Origin: Cellulosimicrobium terreum
GTDB lineage: Bacteria; Actinomycetota; Actinomycetes; Actinomycetales; Cellulomonadaceae
Length of the DNA: 64,000 nt
Direction: 5' to 3'
NCBI GenBank assembly: GCA_014803435.1
Contig: JACYFD010000007.1
Span: 1-64,000 of the forward strand
Each line of letters opens with the position of its first letter. The first letter of the stretch is position 1. Below are positions 31,487 through 40,722 of this stretch, piece by piece. The translations under genes were made by a program, and so were the position numbers. The notes under the pieces are model-generated. The model worked only from the letters and a program-made list of their open reading frames with translations, did not search any database and had not been told where the DNA came from.

Positions 31487-32004
31487 GCGCCGCCCTTCTT
31501 CGCCCGGCGAGCGGCTGCCGTGAGCAGGCGCACGGCCTTCCACCGGGAGACGGACGAGCTCGCGACGACCCCGTCGAGGTCGGCGAGGGTCGTCGATCCC
31601 GTGAGGAGGTCCTCGAGGAGCTCCGGGGCCCCGCCGAGCACGAGACCCGGGGCGAGCTGGTCGCCCGGTGCGCCGTCGGACCAGCGCGTCATGGCGAGCT
31701 GCTCACCCCGCCGTTCGACCAGGATGAGCGGCGCGCCCTTGACGAGCGTCGTCAGCGCGGCCGCCGCCTGGGCGGGGGCGTCACCCGACCGGTCCCGCAG
31801 GAGCGCGAGAGCACCGACGTCCGTCGCGACGACGTCCGCCTCGACCTGGGCGAGCGAGCACGCCGCGGCGAGCGGCTCGGCTCCGGCCACCTGCGTGATC
31901 AGCACGACCAGGTCCGGGTCGGAGGGCCCGGTCAGACCCGACAGGTCGTCGGGGATCTCGATGCCGTCCAACCCGTCGGCTGCCGCGTCGTCGTGCGTGC
32001 TCAC
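31483..32004 (-). CDS. Unknown protein within the histidine operon
   Basis: A 173-residue protein I cannot assign. It has an acidic N-terminus (about 30 residues, [11 protein letters not shown] at the junction), an Ala/Leu-rich alpha/beta middle with [16 protein letters not shown] and [19 protein letters not shown], and a basic C-terminal helix ending ARRAKKGGA. No catalytic motif stands out. It is coupled on both sides by four-base overlaps (GTGA with hisB, ATGA with hisH), so its dose is tied to the histidine enzymes. Confidence 0.75.
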   Translation of the reverse strand: MSTHDDAAADGLDGIEIPDDLSGLTGPSDPDLVVLITQVAGAEPLAAACSLAQVEADVVATDVGALALLRDRSGDAPAQAAAALTTLVKGAPLILVERRGEQLAMTRWSDGAPGDQLAPGLVLGGAPELLEDLLTGSTTLADLDGVVASSSVSRWKAVRLLTAAARRAKKGGA

Positions 32005-32600
32005 AGGGCTCCCTTGGTGGACGGGATGCCCTCGACGCGCGGGTCGAGGGCGACGGCCGCGCGCAGCGCGCGGGCGAGCGCCTTGAACTGGGCCTCGACG
32101 ATGTGGTGGGGGTCACGGCCGGCGAGGACGCGCACGTGCAGGCAGATGCCTGCGTGGTGGGCGATCGACTCGAGCACGTGGCGGGTCAGCGAACCGGTGA
32201 AGTGGCCGCCGATCAGGTGGTACTCCTGTCCCTCGGGCTCCCCGGTGTGGACGAGGTACGGCCGGCCGGAGACGTCCACCACCGCGAGCGCGAGCGCCTC
32301 GTCGAGCGGGACCGTCGCGTCGCCGAAGCGCGCGATGCCCCGCTTGTCGCCGAGCGCGACGCGCAGCGCCTCACCGATCGCGATGGCGACGTCCTCGACG
32401 GTGTGGTGGGCGTCGATGTGCGTGTCGCCGGTGGCCTCGACCCTCAGGTCGATGAGCGAGTGCTTGCCGAGCGCGGTGAGCATGTGGTCGTAGAACGGGA
32501 CCGTCGTCGAGATCTCGGTCCGCCCCGTCCCGTCGAGGTCGAGCTCGACGCGCACGCTCGACTCGCTCGTCGTGCGCTCGATGCGCCCTGTACGACTCAC
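32001..32600 (-). CDS. hisB: Imidazoleglycerol-phosphate dehydratase
   Basis: Manganese-dependent dehydratase of histidine synthesis. The 199-residue protein is the monofunctional type, with [34 protein letters not shown] and the second HH site in [12 protein letters not shown] and [17 protein letters not shown]. No phosphatase domain is fused. The GTG overlaps the hisC stop as GTGA. Confidence 0.96.
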   Translation of the reverse strand: MSRTGRIERTTSESSVRVELDLDGTGRTEISTTVPFYDHMLTALGKHSLIDLRVEATGDTHIDAHHTVEDVAIAIGEALRVALGDKRGIARFGDATVPLDEALALAVVDVSGRPYLVHTGEPEGQEYHLIGGHFTGSLTRHVLESIAHHAGICLHVRVLAGRDPHHIVEAQFKALARALRAAVALDPRVEGIPSTKGAL

Positions 32601-33760
32601 AGCCCTGCCACCTCCACGAGGGCGTCCTTGAACGCCCGCATCTCCTCGCCGGTGCCGATCGACACCCGCAACCAGCCGTCGGGACCAGTCTCCCGGATGA
32701 GGACGCCGCGCTCCAACAATCCCTCCCACACCGCTCGCCGGTCGGCGAAGGTGCCGAAGAGCACGAAGTTGGCGTCGGAGGCCGCGACCTCGAACGACGT
32801 GCCGTCGGCGTGCCGCTGCGCGCGCAGCCAGGTGACGGTCGCGTCACGCTCGGCGCGCAGGGCGGCGACCTGGGCGAGCAGCTCGCCGGAGTGTGCGAGC
32901 GCGGCGCGGGCCACCGCCTGGGTCACTGCCGACAGGTGGTACGGCAGCCGCACGACGCGCAGCGCGTCGACGAGTTCGCTCGAAGCCGCGAGGTACCCGA
33001 CGCGGGCACCCGCGAGCGCGAACGCCTTCGACATCGTGCGCGTGACCGCGAGGTTCGGGTAGCGCGCGAGGAGCTCCAGCGCGGACGGCGTCCCCGTCCG
33101 CCGGAACTCTCCGTAGGCCTCGTCGACCACGACGACGGCCGGGGCGTCGGCCCCGTCCGCGGTCGGCACGCGCACCTCGAGCGCGGCCTCGCACACCGCC
33201 TCGACGGTCGCGGTGGGCAGAGCCGTGCCCGTGGGGTTGTTGGGGCTCGCGAGCAGGATGACCGACGGCTGCTCGCGGAGGACCACCGTGCGCGCGTGGT
33301 CGGGGTCGAGCGTGAAGTCCTCGGCACGCCGTCCCACGACCCAGCGCGTGTGCGTGCCCCGCGCGTACTCGGGGTACATCGAGTAGGTGGGCGCGAACGA
33401 GATCGCGGTGCGTCCCGGACCACCGAACGCCTGGAGGACGTGGAGCATGATCTCGTTGGAGCCGTTGGCCGCCCAGAGCTGCTCGGGCGCGAGGGCCACG
33501 CCGGACTCGGCTCCCAGGTAGGCGGCGAGGTCCGACCGCAGCGCGCGGAAGTCCCGGTCCGGGTACCGGTTGAGGGTCGCGGCCGCGTCGCGCACCGCGT
33601 GCGTGATCGACGCGACGACCTGCTCGCTCGGGGCGTAGGGGTTCTCGTTCACGTTGAGCAGCACCGGGACATCGAGCTGGGGCGCGCCGTAGGGTGCGAT
33701 GCCCGCGAGCTCGGGGCGCAGCGGGAGGCGTCGCTTCCCGGCGACGGAGGGTGAGGTCAC
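32597..33760 (-). CDS. hisC: Histidinol-phosphate aminotransferase
   Basis: PLP enzyme converting imidazole acetol phosphate to histidinol phosphate. The 387-residue class I/II aminotransferase has [41 protein letters not shown] and the PLP lysine in [17 protein letters not shown]. The GTG start is six bases after a TAGACT box with no ribosome site, so the message is probably leaderless and hisC heads this transcript. Confidence 0.95.
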   Translation of the reverse strand: MTSPSVAGKRRLPLRPELAGIAPYGAPQLDVPVLLNVNENPYAPSEQVVASITHAVRDAAATLNRYPDRDFRALRSDLAAYLGAESGVALAPEQLWAANGSNEIMLHVLQAFGGPGRTAISFAPTYSMYPEYARGTHTRWVVGRRAEDFTLDPDHARTVVLREQPSVILLASPNNPTGTALPTATVEAVCEAALEVRVPTADGADAPAVVVVDEAYGEFRRTGTPSALELLARYPNLAVTRTMSKAFALAGARVGYLAASSELVDALRVVRLPYHLSAVTQAVARAALAHSGELLAQVAALRAERDATVTWLRAQRHADGTSFEVAASDANFVLFGTFADRRAVWEGLLERGVLIRETGPDGWLRVSIGTGEEMRAFKDALVEVAGL

Positions 33761-33766
33761 CGGGAC

Positions 33767-33772
33767 AGTCTA
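33767..33772 (-). promoter_or_regulatory. -10 box of the leaderless hisC operon
   Basis: TAGACT on the minus strand ends six bases before the hisC GTG, placing the transcript start at the start codon. Confidence 0.6.
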
Positions 33773-33812
33773 CGAAGCCGGGAGCAGGGCGCGGCCGTGA
33801 CGTCCGGCACGC

Positions 33813-33853
33813 GGTCACCGGATCGCAGGGGTCACCGGGTCACCCGGGTCACC
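33813..33853 (+). repeat. Short GGTCACC repeat cluster
   Basis: GGTCACC occurs four times at 33813, 33830, 33838 and 33847, the last three nearly in tandem with 8-9 base spacing, just past the 3' end of the Rieske gene. GGTCTCC continues the series at 33855. It may fold as a terminator for the Rieske gene. Confidence 0.7.
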
Positions 33854-33864
33854 GGGTCTCCCGG

Positions 33865-34332
33865 TCATGACGAGGTGACACGTCCGTCGTCGACCGTGAC
33901 CGACACCTCGTGCAGCGGCTCGGGCGCGGGGCCGCCGAGCACGTCGCCCGTGGCCAGGTCGAACCGCGAGGCGTGGCACGGGCAGCGCAGCTCGCCGTCG
34001 CCGGGGGCGACCGTGCACCCCTGGTGGGTGCAGATCGCGCTGAAGGCTGCGAACGTGCCCTCCTCGGGCTGTGTCACGAGCAGCTCCGCCCCCTCGACGG
34101 TGACGGCCAGGGCGCCACCGACGGGGACGTCGTCTGTGCTCGCCAGCTCCTGGCCGGGCTCGACGACCGCACCGCCGCTCGCGCCGTCGGACGAGTCCGT
34201 GCCGTCCTGCGTCCCCGACGGCGGGTCGCCGCCGCACGCGGCGAGGACCGCCAGCGCCGCGCCGGCACCGGACCCGGCGAGGACCGCACGTCGCGTCGGG
34301 ACGTGGGAAACGTTCAGGTGCGGCAGGTCCAT
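33865..34332 (-). CDS. Rieske [2Fe-2S] protein, predicted Tat lipoprotein
   Basis: A 155-residue protein with a twin-arginine signal (TRRAVLAGSGAGAALAVLAAC) whose LAAC is a good lipobox, so it is exported folded and lipid anchored. A Ser/Gly/Asp-rich linker follows. The Rieske cluster ligands are CTHQGC and CPCHAS. The partner oxidoreductase is not nearby; such small proteins are common beside electron transport genes but the role here is unknown. GGAGG precedes the ATG. Confidence 0.88.
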   Translation of the reverse strand: MDLPHLNVSHVPTRRAVLAGSGAGAALAVLAACGGDPPSGTQDGTDSSDGASGGAVVEPGQELASTDDVPVGGALAVTVEGAELLVTQPEEGTFAAFSAICTHQGCTVAPGDGELRCPCHASRFDLATGDVLGGPAPEPLHEVSVTVDDGRVTSS

Positions 34333-34491
34333 GGCCGTCCTCCTCGTGCGGTGGTGCGGCAGTGATGCTGCGGACGTGCCCGCTGGGGCGCGCCCGGCCC
34401 TGGACGTCGGCGCGCGCCGGACGGCAGACGGCGGTTCAATTGAAGCAGCAGCTGGTTCTCAGCGCCACGCGACCGTGGGAGGGCGACGACG

Positions 34492-34917
34492 GTGACCGAC
34501 GGTACTCCGCGTCCACCCGACCGCGAGGGCCACGCCCTCGGGGCCTGGGCCCTGCGCGGTCTCACGGCGGCAGGTCTCCTGCTCTCCGCGGACATCCACC
34601 TCGTGCTGCTCGTCGAGGGGTACCGCGACATCGAGGTGGTCGGTCCGCTGTTCGCGCTCAACGCCGCCGCCGGGCTGGTCCTCGGCGTGCTCGTGCTCGT
34701 GTGGCGGCACTGGTTGCCGCTGCTCGGTGCGGTCGGCTTCGGAGCACTGACGCTCGCGGCTTTCTACCTCTCGACGACGGTCGGCTTCTTCGGCGTGAAC
34801 GAGACGGTCGGGGGCACGCAGCAGGTGCTGGCCGCGGCGAGCGAGTGGGTCGCGGTCGTCGCCGGGACGCTCGCCCTCGTCGTGGAGCGGAGGAGGTCCC
34901 GGCCCTCCGGGACATGA
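34492..34917 (+). CDS. Four-helix membrane protein of unknown function
   Basis: A 141-residue protein with four predicted membrane helices (about 18-40, 48-71, 75-95, 110-130). It resembles small DoxX-like or DUF-type actinobacterial membrane proteins but I cannot assign it. The GTG has GGGAGGG eight bases upstream. It is divergent from the Rieske gene and 43 bases before adhP. Confidence 0.7.
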   Translation: MTDGTPRPPDREGHALGAWALRGLTAAGLLLSADIHLVLLVEGYRDIEVVGPLFALNAAAGLVLGVLVLVWRHWLPLLGAVGFGALTLAAFYLSTTVGFFGVNETVGGTQQVLAAASEWVAVVAGTLALVVERRRSRPSGT

Positions 34918-34960
34918 GCAGCGACCCACCACGTGGTTCCCGAGAACCGAGGAGATCGTC

Positions 34961-35992
34961 ATGTCCACCATGCGCGCAGCAGTCGTCCGCTCGTTCACCG
35001 AGCCCTTGCGCATCGAGGAGATCGAGGTCCCGACGCCCGGCGCGCACGAGGCGCTCGTCGAGGTCGCCTTCACGGGCGTCTGTCACACCGACCTCCACGC
35101 CGCCCACGGCGACTGGCCGGTCAAGCCCGCTCCACCGTTCGTCCCCGGGCACGAAGGAGTCGGCCGCGTCGTCGCCGTCGGCGACCTGGTGACCCGCGTC
35201 GCGGTGGGCGACCTCGTCGGGAACGCGTGGCTGTGGAGCGCGTGCGGCGAGTGCGAGTACTGCGAGACGGGCTGGGAGACGCTCTGCCCGGACCAGAAGA
35301 ACGGCGGCTACTCGGTCGACGGGTCGTTCGGGCGGTACATGCTCGTGGACTCGCGCTACGCGCCGATCGTCCCCGACGGTGTGGAGCTGTCCGCCGTCGG
35401 ACCGATCCTGTGCGCCGGCGTGACCGTGTACAAGGGGATCAAGGTCACCGACACGAAGCCCGGGGAATGGGTGCTCGTCTCGGGCATCGGCGGTCTCGGC
35501 CACATCGCCGTGCAGTACGCGGTAGCCATGGGCCGGCGCGTCGCCGCGGTCGACGTCGACGACGAGAAGCTCGCGCTCTCCCGCACGCACGGTGCGGAGG
35601 TCACGGTGAACGCTGCGACGTCGCCCGACGCCGCAGCGCAGATCCAGGAGCAGACCGGGGGCGGGGTCCACGGTGCGCTGGTCACGGCCGTCAACGCCCA
35701 CGCCTTCCCGCAGGCGGTCGGCGCGCTGCGTCGTGGGGGGACCGTCTCGCTCGTCGGGCTCCCGCCCGAGAAGTTCCCGCTCGACATCTTCACCACCGTG
35801 CTGTTCGGTCTCACGGTCCGCGGCTCGATCGTGGGGACGCGCAAGGACATGGCGGAGGCGCTCGACTTCTTCGCCCGCGGCGCGATCAGCCCGACCTACA
35901 CCGTGCGTCCCCTCGACGACATCAACGACATATTCGCCGAGATGGAGGCCGGGAGGATCGGCGGCAGGGTCGTCGTGGACATGACTGCCTGA
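34961..35992 (+). CDS. adhP: Zinc-dependent alcohol dehydrogenase (AdhP type)
   Basis: A 343-residue medium-chain alcohol dehydrogenase, expected to interconvert primary alcohols and aldehydes with NAD. Catalytic zinc ligands are Cys in GVCHTDLHAAHG, His in GHEGVG and the later Cys in PILCAGVTVYK. The structural zinc site is CGECEYCETGWETLC. The cofactor loop is GIGGLGHIAVQYA. GAGGAG lies upstream of the ATG. Confidence 0.92.
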   Translation: MSTMRAAVVRSFTEPLRIEEIEVPTPGAHEALVEVAFTGVCHTDLHAAHGDWPVKPAPPFVPGHEGVGRVVAVGDLVTRVAVGDLVGNAWLWSACGECEYCETGWETLCPDQKNGGYSVDGSFGRYMLVDSRYAPIVPDGVELSAVGPILCAGVTVYKGIKVTDTKPGEWVLVSGIGGLGHIAVQYAVAMGRRVAAVDVDDEKLALSRTHGAEVTVNAATSPDAAAQIQEQTGGGVHGALVTAVNAHAFPQAVGALRRGGTVSLVGLPPEKFPLDIFTTVLFGLTVRGSIVGTRKDMAEALDFFARGAISPTYTVRPLDDINDIFAEMEAGRIGGRVVVDMTA

Positions 35993-36056
35993 CCACCCGG
36001 GCAGCGGGTCCGCCGGTGCCCTGTGCACGGTCGCGGCTCTCGTCGGCAGCTGCGCC

Positions 36057-36062
36057 TACGAT
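36057..36062 (+). promoter_or_regulatory. -10 box of the leaderless recQ gene
   Basis: TACGAT ends seven bases before the recQ GTG; no ribosome site lies between. Confidence 0.5.
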
Positions 36063-36069
36063 CAGGCAG

Positions 36070-38502
36070 GTGAGCTCCTCCGACCCGTATGCCGACCTGC
36101 CCTTCGACCCGGTCGACGAGCCCCCGCTCGACGAGCCGCACGGCGACGAGAGCTGGGACGCGCCGTCGGGCGCAGCACCCAGCCCGACGGACCCGCCCGC
36201 ACCACCCGCGCCGGCGCCCGACCAGACCGCCCGGGCAGGGGACGCCGAGGCGGCCCGGCGCGCGAAGCTCGCGATGCTGCGCGGACTGCTCGACGGCGAG
36301 TCCTTGCGCGAGGACGCGGAGACCGCGCTGCGCGCGCTCGTCGGTCGCGACGACGCACGGTTGCGCGACGACCAGTGGCGCGCGATCGAGGCGCTCGTCG
36401 CGTTCCGCCGTCGCGCGCTGGTCGTGCAGCGCACCGGCTGGGGCAAGTCCGCGGTCTACTTCGTCGCGACAAAGCTCTTGCGGGACCGCGGTGCCGGACC
36501 CACGGTCATCGTCTCCCCGCTGCTCGCGCTCATGCGCGACCAGGTCTCCGCCGCGGCGCGCGCCGGCATCCGCGCCGTGACGATCAACTCGGCGAACGTC
36601 ACCGAGTGGGACGACGTGAACGCCGCCATCGCCGCGGGCGAGGTGGACGTTCTCCTGTGTTCCCCGGAACGCCTCAACAACCCGGGATTTCGGGACGAGG
36701 TCCTGCCCCGCCTCGCCGCCGACGCCGGGCTCGTCGTCGTCGACGAGGCGCACTGCATCTCGGACTGGGGACACGACTTCCGCCCCGACTACCGGCGCAT
36801 CCGCACCCTTCTCGCCGACCTCCCGCCCGGCATCCCGGTCCTCGCGACGACCGCGACCGCGAACGCCCGCGTGACCGCGGACGTCGCCGAGCAGCTCGGC
36901 GTGCGCGCCGAGGCGGCGACCGGCGCCGCGACCGACGAGGTCCTCGTCCTGCGCGGCGGGCTCGACCGCGAGTCCCTGCACCTCGCCGTGCTGCGGCTGC
37001 CGGACCAGCCCACCCGGGTCGCCTGGCTCACGGAGGCGCTCCAGGACATCGACGGCTCCGGGATCGTCTACTGCCTCACCGTCTCCGCGGCCGAGCAGGT
37101 GGCGAGCCAGCTGCGGGCCTCCGGTCTCGCGGTGGCCGCCTACACGGGCCAGACCGACCCTGCTGAGCGCGAGCGGCTCGAGGGCGACCTCAAGGAGAAC
37201 CGGGTCAAGGCGCTCGTGGCGACGTCCGCGCTCGGCATGGGCTTCGACAAGCCAGACCTGGCGTTCGTCGTGCACCTCGGGGCGCCCAGCTCGCCCATCG
37301 CGTACTACCAGCAGGTCGGGCGCGCCGGTCGTGGCGTGGACAGCGCGGTCGTGGTCCTGCTGCCCGGCGAGGAGGACCGGCGCATCTGGGAGTGGTTCGC
37401 CTCGACCGCGTTCCCGCCGCAGGCGCAGGTGCGTGCCACCCTCGACGCGCTCGGGGGCGGCGGCACCCAGTCGGTGGCTCAGCTCGAGACGCAGGTCGAC
37501 CTCAAGCGGTCCCGGCTCGAGGGCATGCTCAAGGTGCTCGACGTCGACGGCGCGGTGCGCCGGGTCAAGGGCGGTTGGGTCTCGACGGGCGAGCCGTGGA
37601 CGTACGACGCCGAGCGGTACGCCCGTGTCGAGGAGACGCGGACCGCGGAGCAGCGCGCGATGCTCGACTACGAGGCGACCGACGGGTGCCGCATGGCGTT
37701 CCTGCGTGCCTCCCTCGACGACCCCGAGCTCGATGCGGGGTGGGAGTGCGGCCGCTGCGACCGGTGCGGCGCCGTGGCGCTGCCCGCCGCTCCCGACGCC
37801 GAGGCGGTCGCCGCCGCACGGGCGGACATGGACCGGCCGGGGGTGGAGGTCGTCGCGCGCCGGCAGTGGCCGAGCGGCATGGACCGTCTCGGCCTCGATC
37901 TGCGCGGTCGCATCGCGGCGGGAGAGCTTGCCGAGACCGGCCGGGCCGTCGCGCGACTGGACGGGCTGGGCTGGTCCGGTCCGCTGCGCGAGCTCTTCGC
38001 CGACGCGACGCCCGACGGCGAGACGCCCGTCCCGCTGCGCAGCGCGGCGGCTCGGGTGCTCGACGAGTGGACGGAGCTGCGCGCGCCGGCCGCGGCGGCG
38101 TCCGGCGACGCAGACGGCGAGAGCGGAGAGGGCGGAGAGGTGGGTTCCCTGCTGGTCGACGGTGTCGTGGCGGTGCGCTCGGCGACCCGGCCGCGCCTGA
38201 CGTTCCACCTCGCGAGCGGGCTCGCGGCCTACCTCGGTCGACCGCTCGTCGGCGCCGTGGGTCCCGCCGCAGGGCACGAGGAGCCCGCGCGGCACGACGT
38301 GAACTCCGCGACGCGGCTCGGCGGGGTGGCGGGACGCCTGCGCCTCGAGCTGCCCGACGCCGCCCTCGCCGGGCTCGCCGGACGACGCATCCTGCTCGTC
38401 GACGACTACACGGAATCGGGCTGGACCCTCACCGTCGCTGCCCGGCTGCTCCGTCAGGCCGGTGCGGTCGCGGTGTACCCGTTCGTGCTCGGCGTGCGCT
38501 GA
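36070..38502 (+). CDS. recQ: RecQ-family DNA helicase with phosphoribosyltransferase-like C-terminus
   Basis: A 3'-5' superfamily 2 helicase of DNA repair. Residues 1-60 are an acidic, proline-rich tail. Walker A is TGWGKS (122-127), Walker B DEAH (225-228) followed by CISDWGHDFRPDY, and motif VI is QQVGRAGRG. Four cysteines (GCRMAF, WECGRCDRCG) form the zinc site. A 170-residue linker and winged-helix region lead to a C-terminal domain with VDDYTESGWT (777-786), which looks like the PRPP loop of a type I phosphoribosyltransferase. Total 810 residues; the GTG start fits a leaderless message. Confidence 0.9.
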   Translation: MSSSDPYADLPFDPVDEPPLDEPHGDESWDAPSGAAPSPTDPPAPPAPAPDQTARAGDAEAARRAKLAMLRGLLDGESLREDAETALRALVGRDDARLRDDQWRAIEALVAFRRRALVVQRTGWGKSAVYFVATKLLRDRGAGPTVIVSPLLALMRDQVSAAARAGIRAVTINSANVTEWDDVNAAIAAGEVDVLLCSPERLNNPGFRDEVLPRLAADAGLVVVDEAHCISDWGHDFRPDYRRIRTLLADLPPGIPVLATTATANARVTADVAEQLGVRAEAATGAATDEVLVLRGGLDRESLHLAVLRLPDQPTRVAWLTEALQDIDGSGIVYCLTVSAAEQVASQLRASGLAVAAYTGQTDPAERERLEGDLKENRVKALVATSALGMGFDKPDLAFVVHLGAPSSPIAYYQQVGRAGRGVDSAVVVLLPGEEDRRIWEWFASTAFPPQAQVRATLDALGGGGTQSVAQLETQVDLKRSRLEGMLKVLDVDGAVRRVKGGWVSTGEPWTYDAERYARVEETRTAEQRAMLDYEATDGCRMAFLRASLDDPELDAGWECGRCDRCGAVALPAAPDAEAVAAARADMDRPGVEVVARRQWPSGMDRLGLDLRGRIAAGELAETGRAVARLDGLGWSGPLRELFADATPDGETPVPLRSAAARVLDEWTELRAPAAAASGDADGESGEGGEVGSLLVDGVVAVRSATRPRLTFHLASGLAAYLGRPLVGAVGPAAGHEEPARHDVNSATRLGGVAGRLRLELPDAALAGLAGRRILLVDDYTESGWTLTVAARLLRQAGAVAVYPFVLGVR

Positions 38503-38522
38503 CCGGCCCGCGCCCGGGCCGG
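38503..38522. terminator. Bidirectional terminator between recQ and GNAT genes
   Basis: CCGGCCC-N6-GGGCCGG is a perfect 7-bp stem directly after the recQ stop and 10 bases from the convergent GNAT stop. Confidence 0.55.
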
Positions 38523-38532
38523 CGGCGCGAGC

Positions 38533-39030
38533 TCACCAGCGCAGGCGGAGCTCGGTGTAGGTCGTGTCCGTGAAGCCGAGCGAACGGTAGAGGGCCTCGG
38601 CGTCGGGGGTCGCGTGCAGCGCGACGGAGTCGACGTCGGCGGCACGCGCCCACTCGATCGCCGCCTCGACGCACGCACGCCCCAGTCCGCGCCCCCGCGC
38701 GCGGGCGAGCGTGCAGACGTTCGACAGGTGCGCCGTCGTCCCGCCCGGGTTGCGCGCCGACGGCGCTCCCCGCCCGATCGTCACGAGCGCGCCGGCCACG
38801 ACGCAGCGTTCGTCATCGTCGCCATCGTCGTCGATGACGAACGCCGCGGCGTCGTCGGTCGCGAGCGCGCCCTCGAACCACTCGACGGCGCGCTCCTGCC
38901 AGGCGGGGTCCTCCGCGTCGGCCTCGTCCATCGCGTGCATGAGCTCGACCCGCAGCGCGACGAGCGCGGCCGCGTCCCGCGGTCGTGCCCGCCGCACCTG
39001 GACCGCGGGAGCATCAGAGGAACCGGGCAC
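38533..39030 (-). CDS. GNAT-family N-acetyltransferase
   Basis: A 165-residue single GNAT domain. The acetyl-CoA loop is seen as [18 protein letters not shown], after the beta-4 strand HLSNVCTLA, and the C-terminus has [11 protein letters not shown]. The substrate is unknown. The GTG start has GGGGAGG six bases upstream and lies 17 bases inside the hisD 3' end, so the two genes are probably co-transcribed. Confidence 0.85.
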   Translation of the reverse strand: MPGSSDAPAVQVRRARPRDAAALVALRVELMHAMDEADAEDPAWQERAVEWFEGALATDDAAAFVIDDDGDDDERCVVAGALVTIGRGAPSARNPGGTTAHLSNVCTLARARGRGLGRACVEAAIEWARAADVDSVALHATPDAEALYRSLGFTDTTYTELRLRW

Positions 39031-40339
39031 GCACGGCCTCCCCGTGCGCGGGCAGGTCCTCGTCGTTCGCGACGGCCACGATCCGGTCCGCGACGACCTC
39101 GAGAGCGTCCCGGTCGTACTCGATCACCTGGACCGCCTTGACGTAGCTGTGCACGCCCAGGCCGCTCGAGAAGTGCGCGCACCCACCCGTCGGCAGCACG
39201 TGGTTCGACCCCGCCATGTAGTCGCCCAACGACACCGGCGACCACGGGCCGACGAAGATCGCGCCCGCGCTGCGCACACGCTCGGCCAGCCCGGCGGCGT
39301 CGTCGGCCTGGATCTCCAGGTGCTCGGCGCCGTAGGCGTCGACGACCTGCAGACCGTGCTCCAGGTCGTCGACGAGGACGAGCGCGGACTGCGGGCCCGC
39401 GAGCGCCTGCGCCACCCGCTGCGCGTGCTTCGTCGCGGGGACGAGGTCGACGAGCCGGGCCTCGACCGCCGCGGCCAGCTCGATCGACGGTGTGACGAGG
39501 ACGGCCGCCGCGGACGGGTCGTGCTCGGCCTGGCTGATGAGGTCCACCGCGACGTGCCCCGGGTCGGCGGAGCCGTCCGCGAGGATCGCGATCTCGGTGG
39601 GGCCCGCCTCGGAGTCGATGCCGACCACGCCGCGCACGAGTCGCTTCGCGGCGGCGACGTACACGTTGCCCGGGCCGGTGACGACGTCGACCGGCTCGCA
39701 CAGCACGTCGCCGTCCTGCGGCTCGCTGCCCGAGGCTCCGTAGGCGAACATCGCGACCGCCTGCGCGCCGCCGACGCCGTACACCTCGTCGACGCCGAGG
39801 AGTGCGCACGCGGCGAGGATCGTCGGGTGCGGCAGCCCGCCGTCGTCCTTCTGCGGCGGGGACGCGACGGCGAGGCTCGGCACACCGGCCTCCTGCGCCG
39901 CGACGACGTTCATGACGACCGACGACGGGTAGACCGCGAGGCCGCCCGGCGCGTACAGCCCGACGCGCCCGACGGGCACCCAGCGCTGGCGGACCTGCGC
40001 CCCGGGCGCCACCTGGACGGTGAAGTCCTGCGGACGCTGCGCCGCGTGCACCAGCCGGACGCGCGCGATCGACTCCTCGAGCCCCGAGCGTACGAGCGGG
40101 TCGAGCGTACGCAGCGCGTCCTCGAGCACCGCGACCGGCACCCGCAGGTGCTCGGGGCGGACGCCGTCGAACCGCTCGGCGTACTCGCGCAGCGCGTCGC
40201 CGCCCCGGGTCCGTACGGCGTCGATGATCGGGGCCACCCGATGCGTGGCGTCCTCGACTCCGAGCTCGGCGCGCGGCAGCGTGTCACTGAGCTCGCGCGC
40301 GGACAACGGACGACCACGGAGATCGATTCGGGTGATCAT
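39014..40339 (-). CDS. hisD: Histidinol dehydrogenase
   Basis: Catalyses the last two oxidations of histidine synthesis. The 441-residue zinc enzyme has [24 protein letters not shown], the catalytic region [20 protein letters not shown] and [14 protein letters not shown]. It is 5.2 kb from hisC and has its own TAGACT box, whereas in many actinobacteria hisD directly precedes hisC. Confidence 0.96.
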   Translation of the reverse strand: MITRIDLRGRPLSARELSDTLPRAELGVEDATHRVAPIIDAVRTRGGDALREYAERFDGVRPEHLRVPVAVLEDALRTLDPLVRSGLEESIARVRLVHAAQRPQDFTVQVAPGAQVRQRWVPVGRVGLYAPGGLAVYPSSVVMNVVAAQEAGVPSLAVASPPQKDDGGLPHPTILAACALLGVDEVYGVGGAQAVAMFAYGASGSEPQDGDVLCEPVDVVTGPGNVYVAAAKRLVRGVVGIDSEAGPTEIAILADGSADPGHVAVDLISQAEHDPSAAAVLVTPSIELAAAVEARLVDLVPATKHAQRVAQALAGPQSALVLVDDLEHGLQVVDAYGAEHLEIQADDAAGLAERVRSAGAIFVGPWSPVSLGDYMAGSNHVLPTGGCAHFSSGLGVHSYVKAVQVIEYDRDALEVVADRIVAVANDEDLPAHGEAVRARFL

Positions 40340-40346
40340 GCCCCTG

Positions 40347-40352
40347 AGTCTA
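40347..40352 (-). promoter_or_regulatory. -10 box of hisD
   Basis: TAGACT on the minus strand ends seven bases before the ATG. The spacer contains AGGGG, too close for normal ribosome binding, so a leaderless start is likely. Confidence 0.55.
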
Positions 40353-40420
40353 GGAGCGACCCGCCGTCGTGGACGAGCGGTCCCGCCCAGCGGTCACCCG
40401 CCACCTGAGAGACTGGTGCC

Positions 40421-40654
40421 ATGGACGCCGACGCACCCACACCGGTCGAGATCTCCGACGACGTCATCCGGCTCGGCCAGTTCCTCAAGCTCGCCGGGCT
40501 CGCGGACTCGGGCGCGCAGGCGCGCGAGCTGGTCGCCGAGGGCGAGGTCCGCGTCAACGGGGAGGTGGACACGCGCCGTGGTCGTCAGCTCCACCGCGGC
40601 GACACCGTCGCCGTCGACCACCCGCAGGGGGCGCAGCGCGCGACCGTCGCCTGA
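40421..40654 (+). CDS. Small S4-domain RNA-binding protein (YbcJ-like)
   Basis: A 77-residue protein that is a single S4 domain: RLGQFLKLAGLADSGAQARELVAEGEVRVNGEVDTRRGRQL. Members bind structured RNA, often ribosomal. A GAGACT box six bases before the ATG could be its -10. It is divergent from hisD. Confidence 0.85.
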   Translation: MDADAPTPVEISDDVIRLGQFLKLAGLADSGAQARELVAEGEVRVNGEVDTRRGRQLHRGDTVAVDHPQGAQRATVA

Positions 40655-40722
40655 GCGCTTGAGCAGTACCCGACCGTGGAACACCGGTCGAGCACGGGCG
40701 ACTGCACGGCAGACTGCTCGCC

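Noticed and set aside
33813-33868. GGTCACC cluster as a CRISPR or iteron array
   Set aside because: Only four seven-base copies with 8-17 base spacing, no longer unit and no replication gene nearby.
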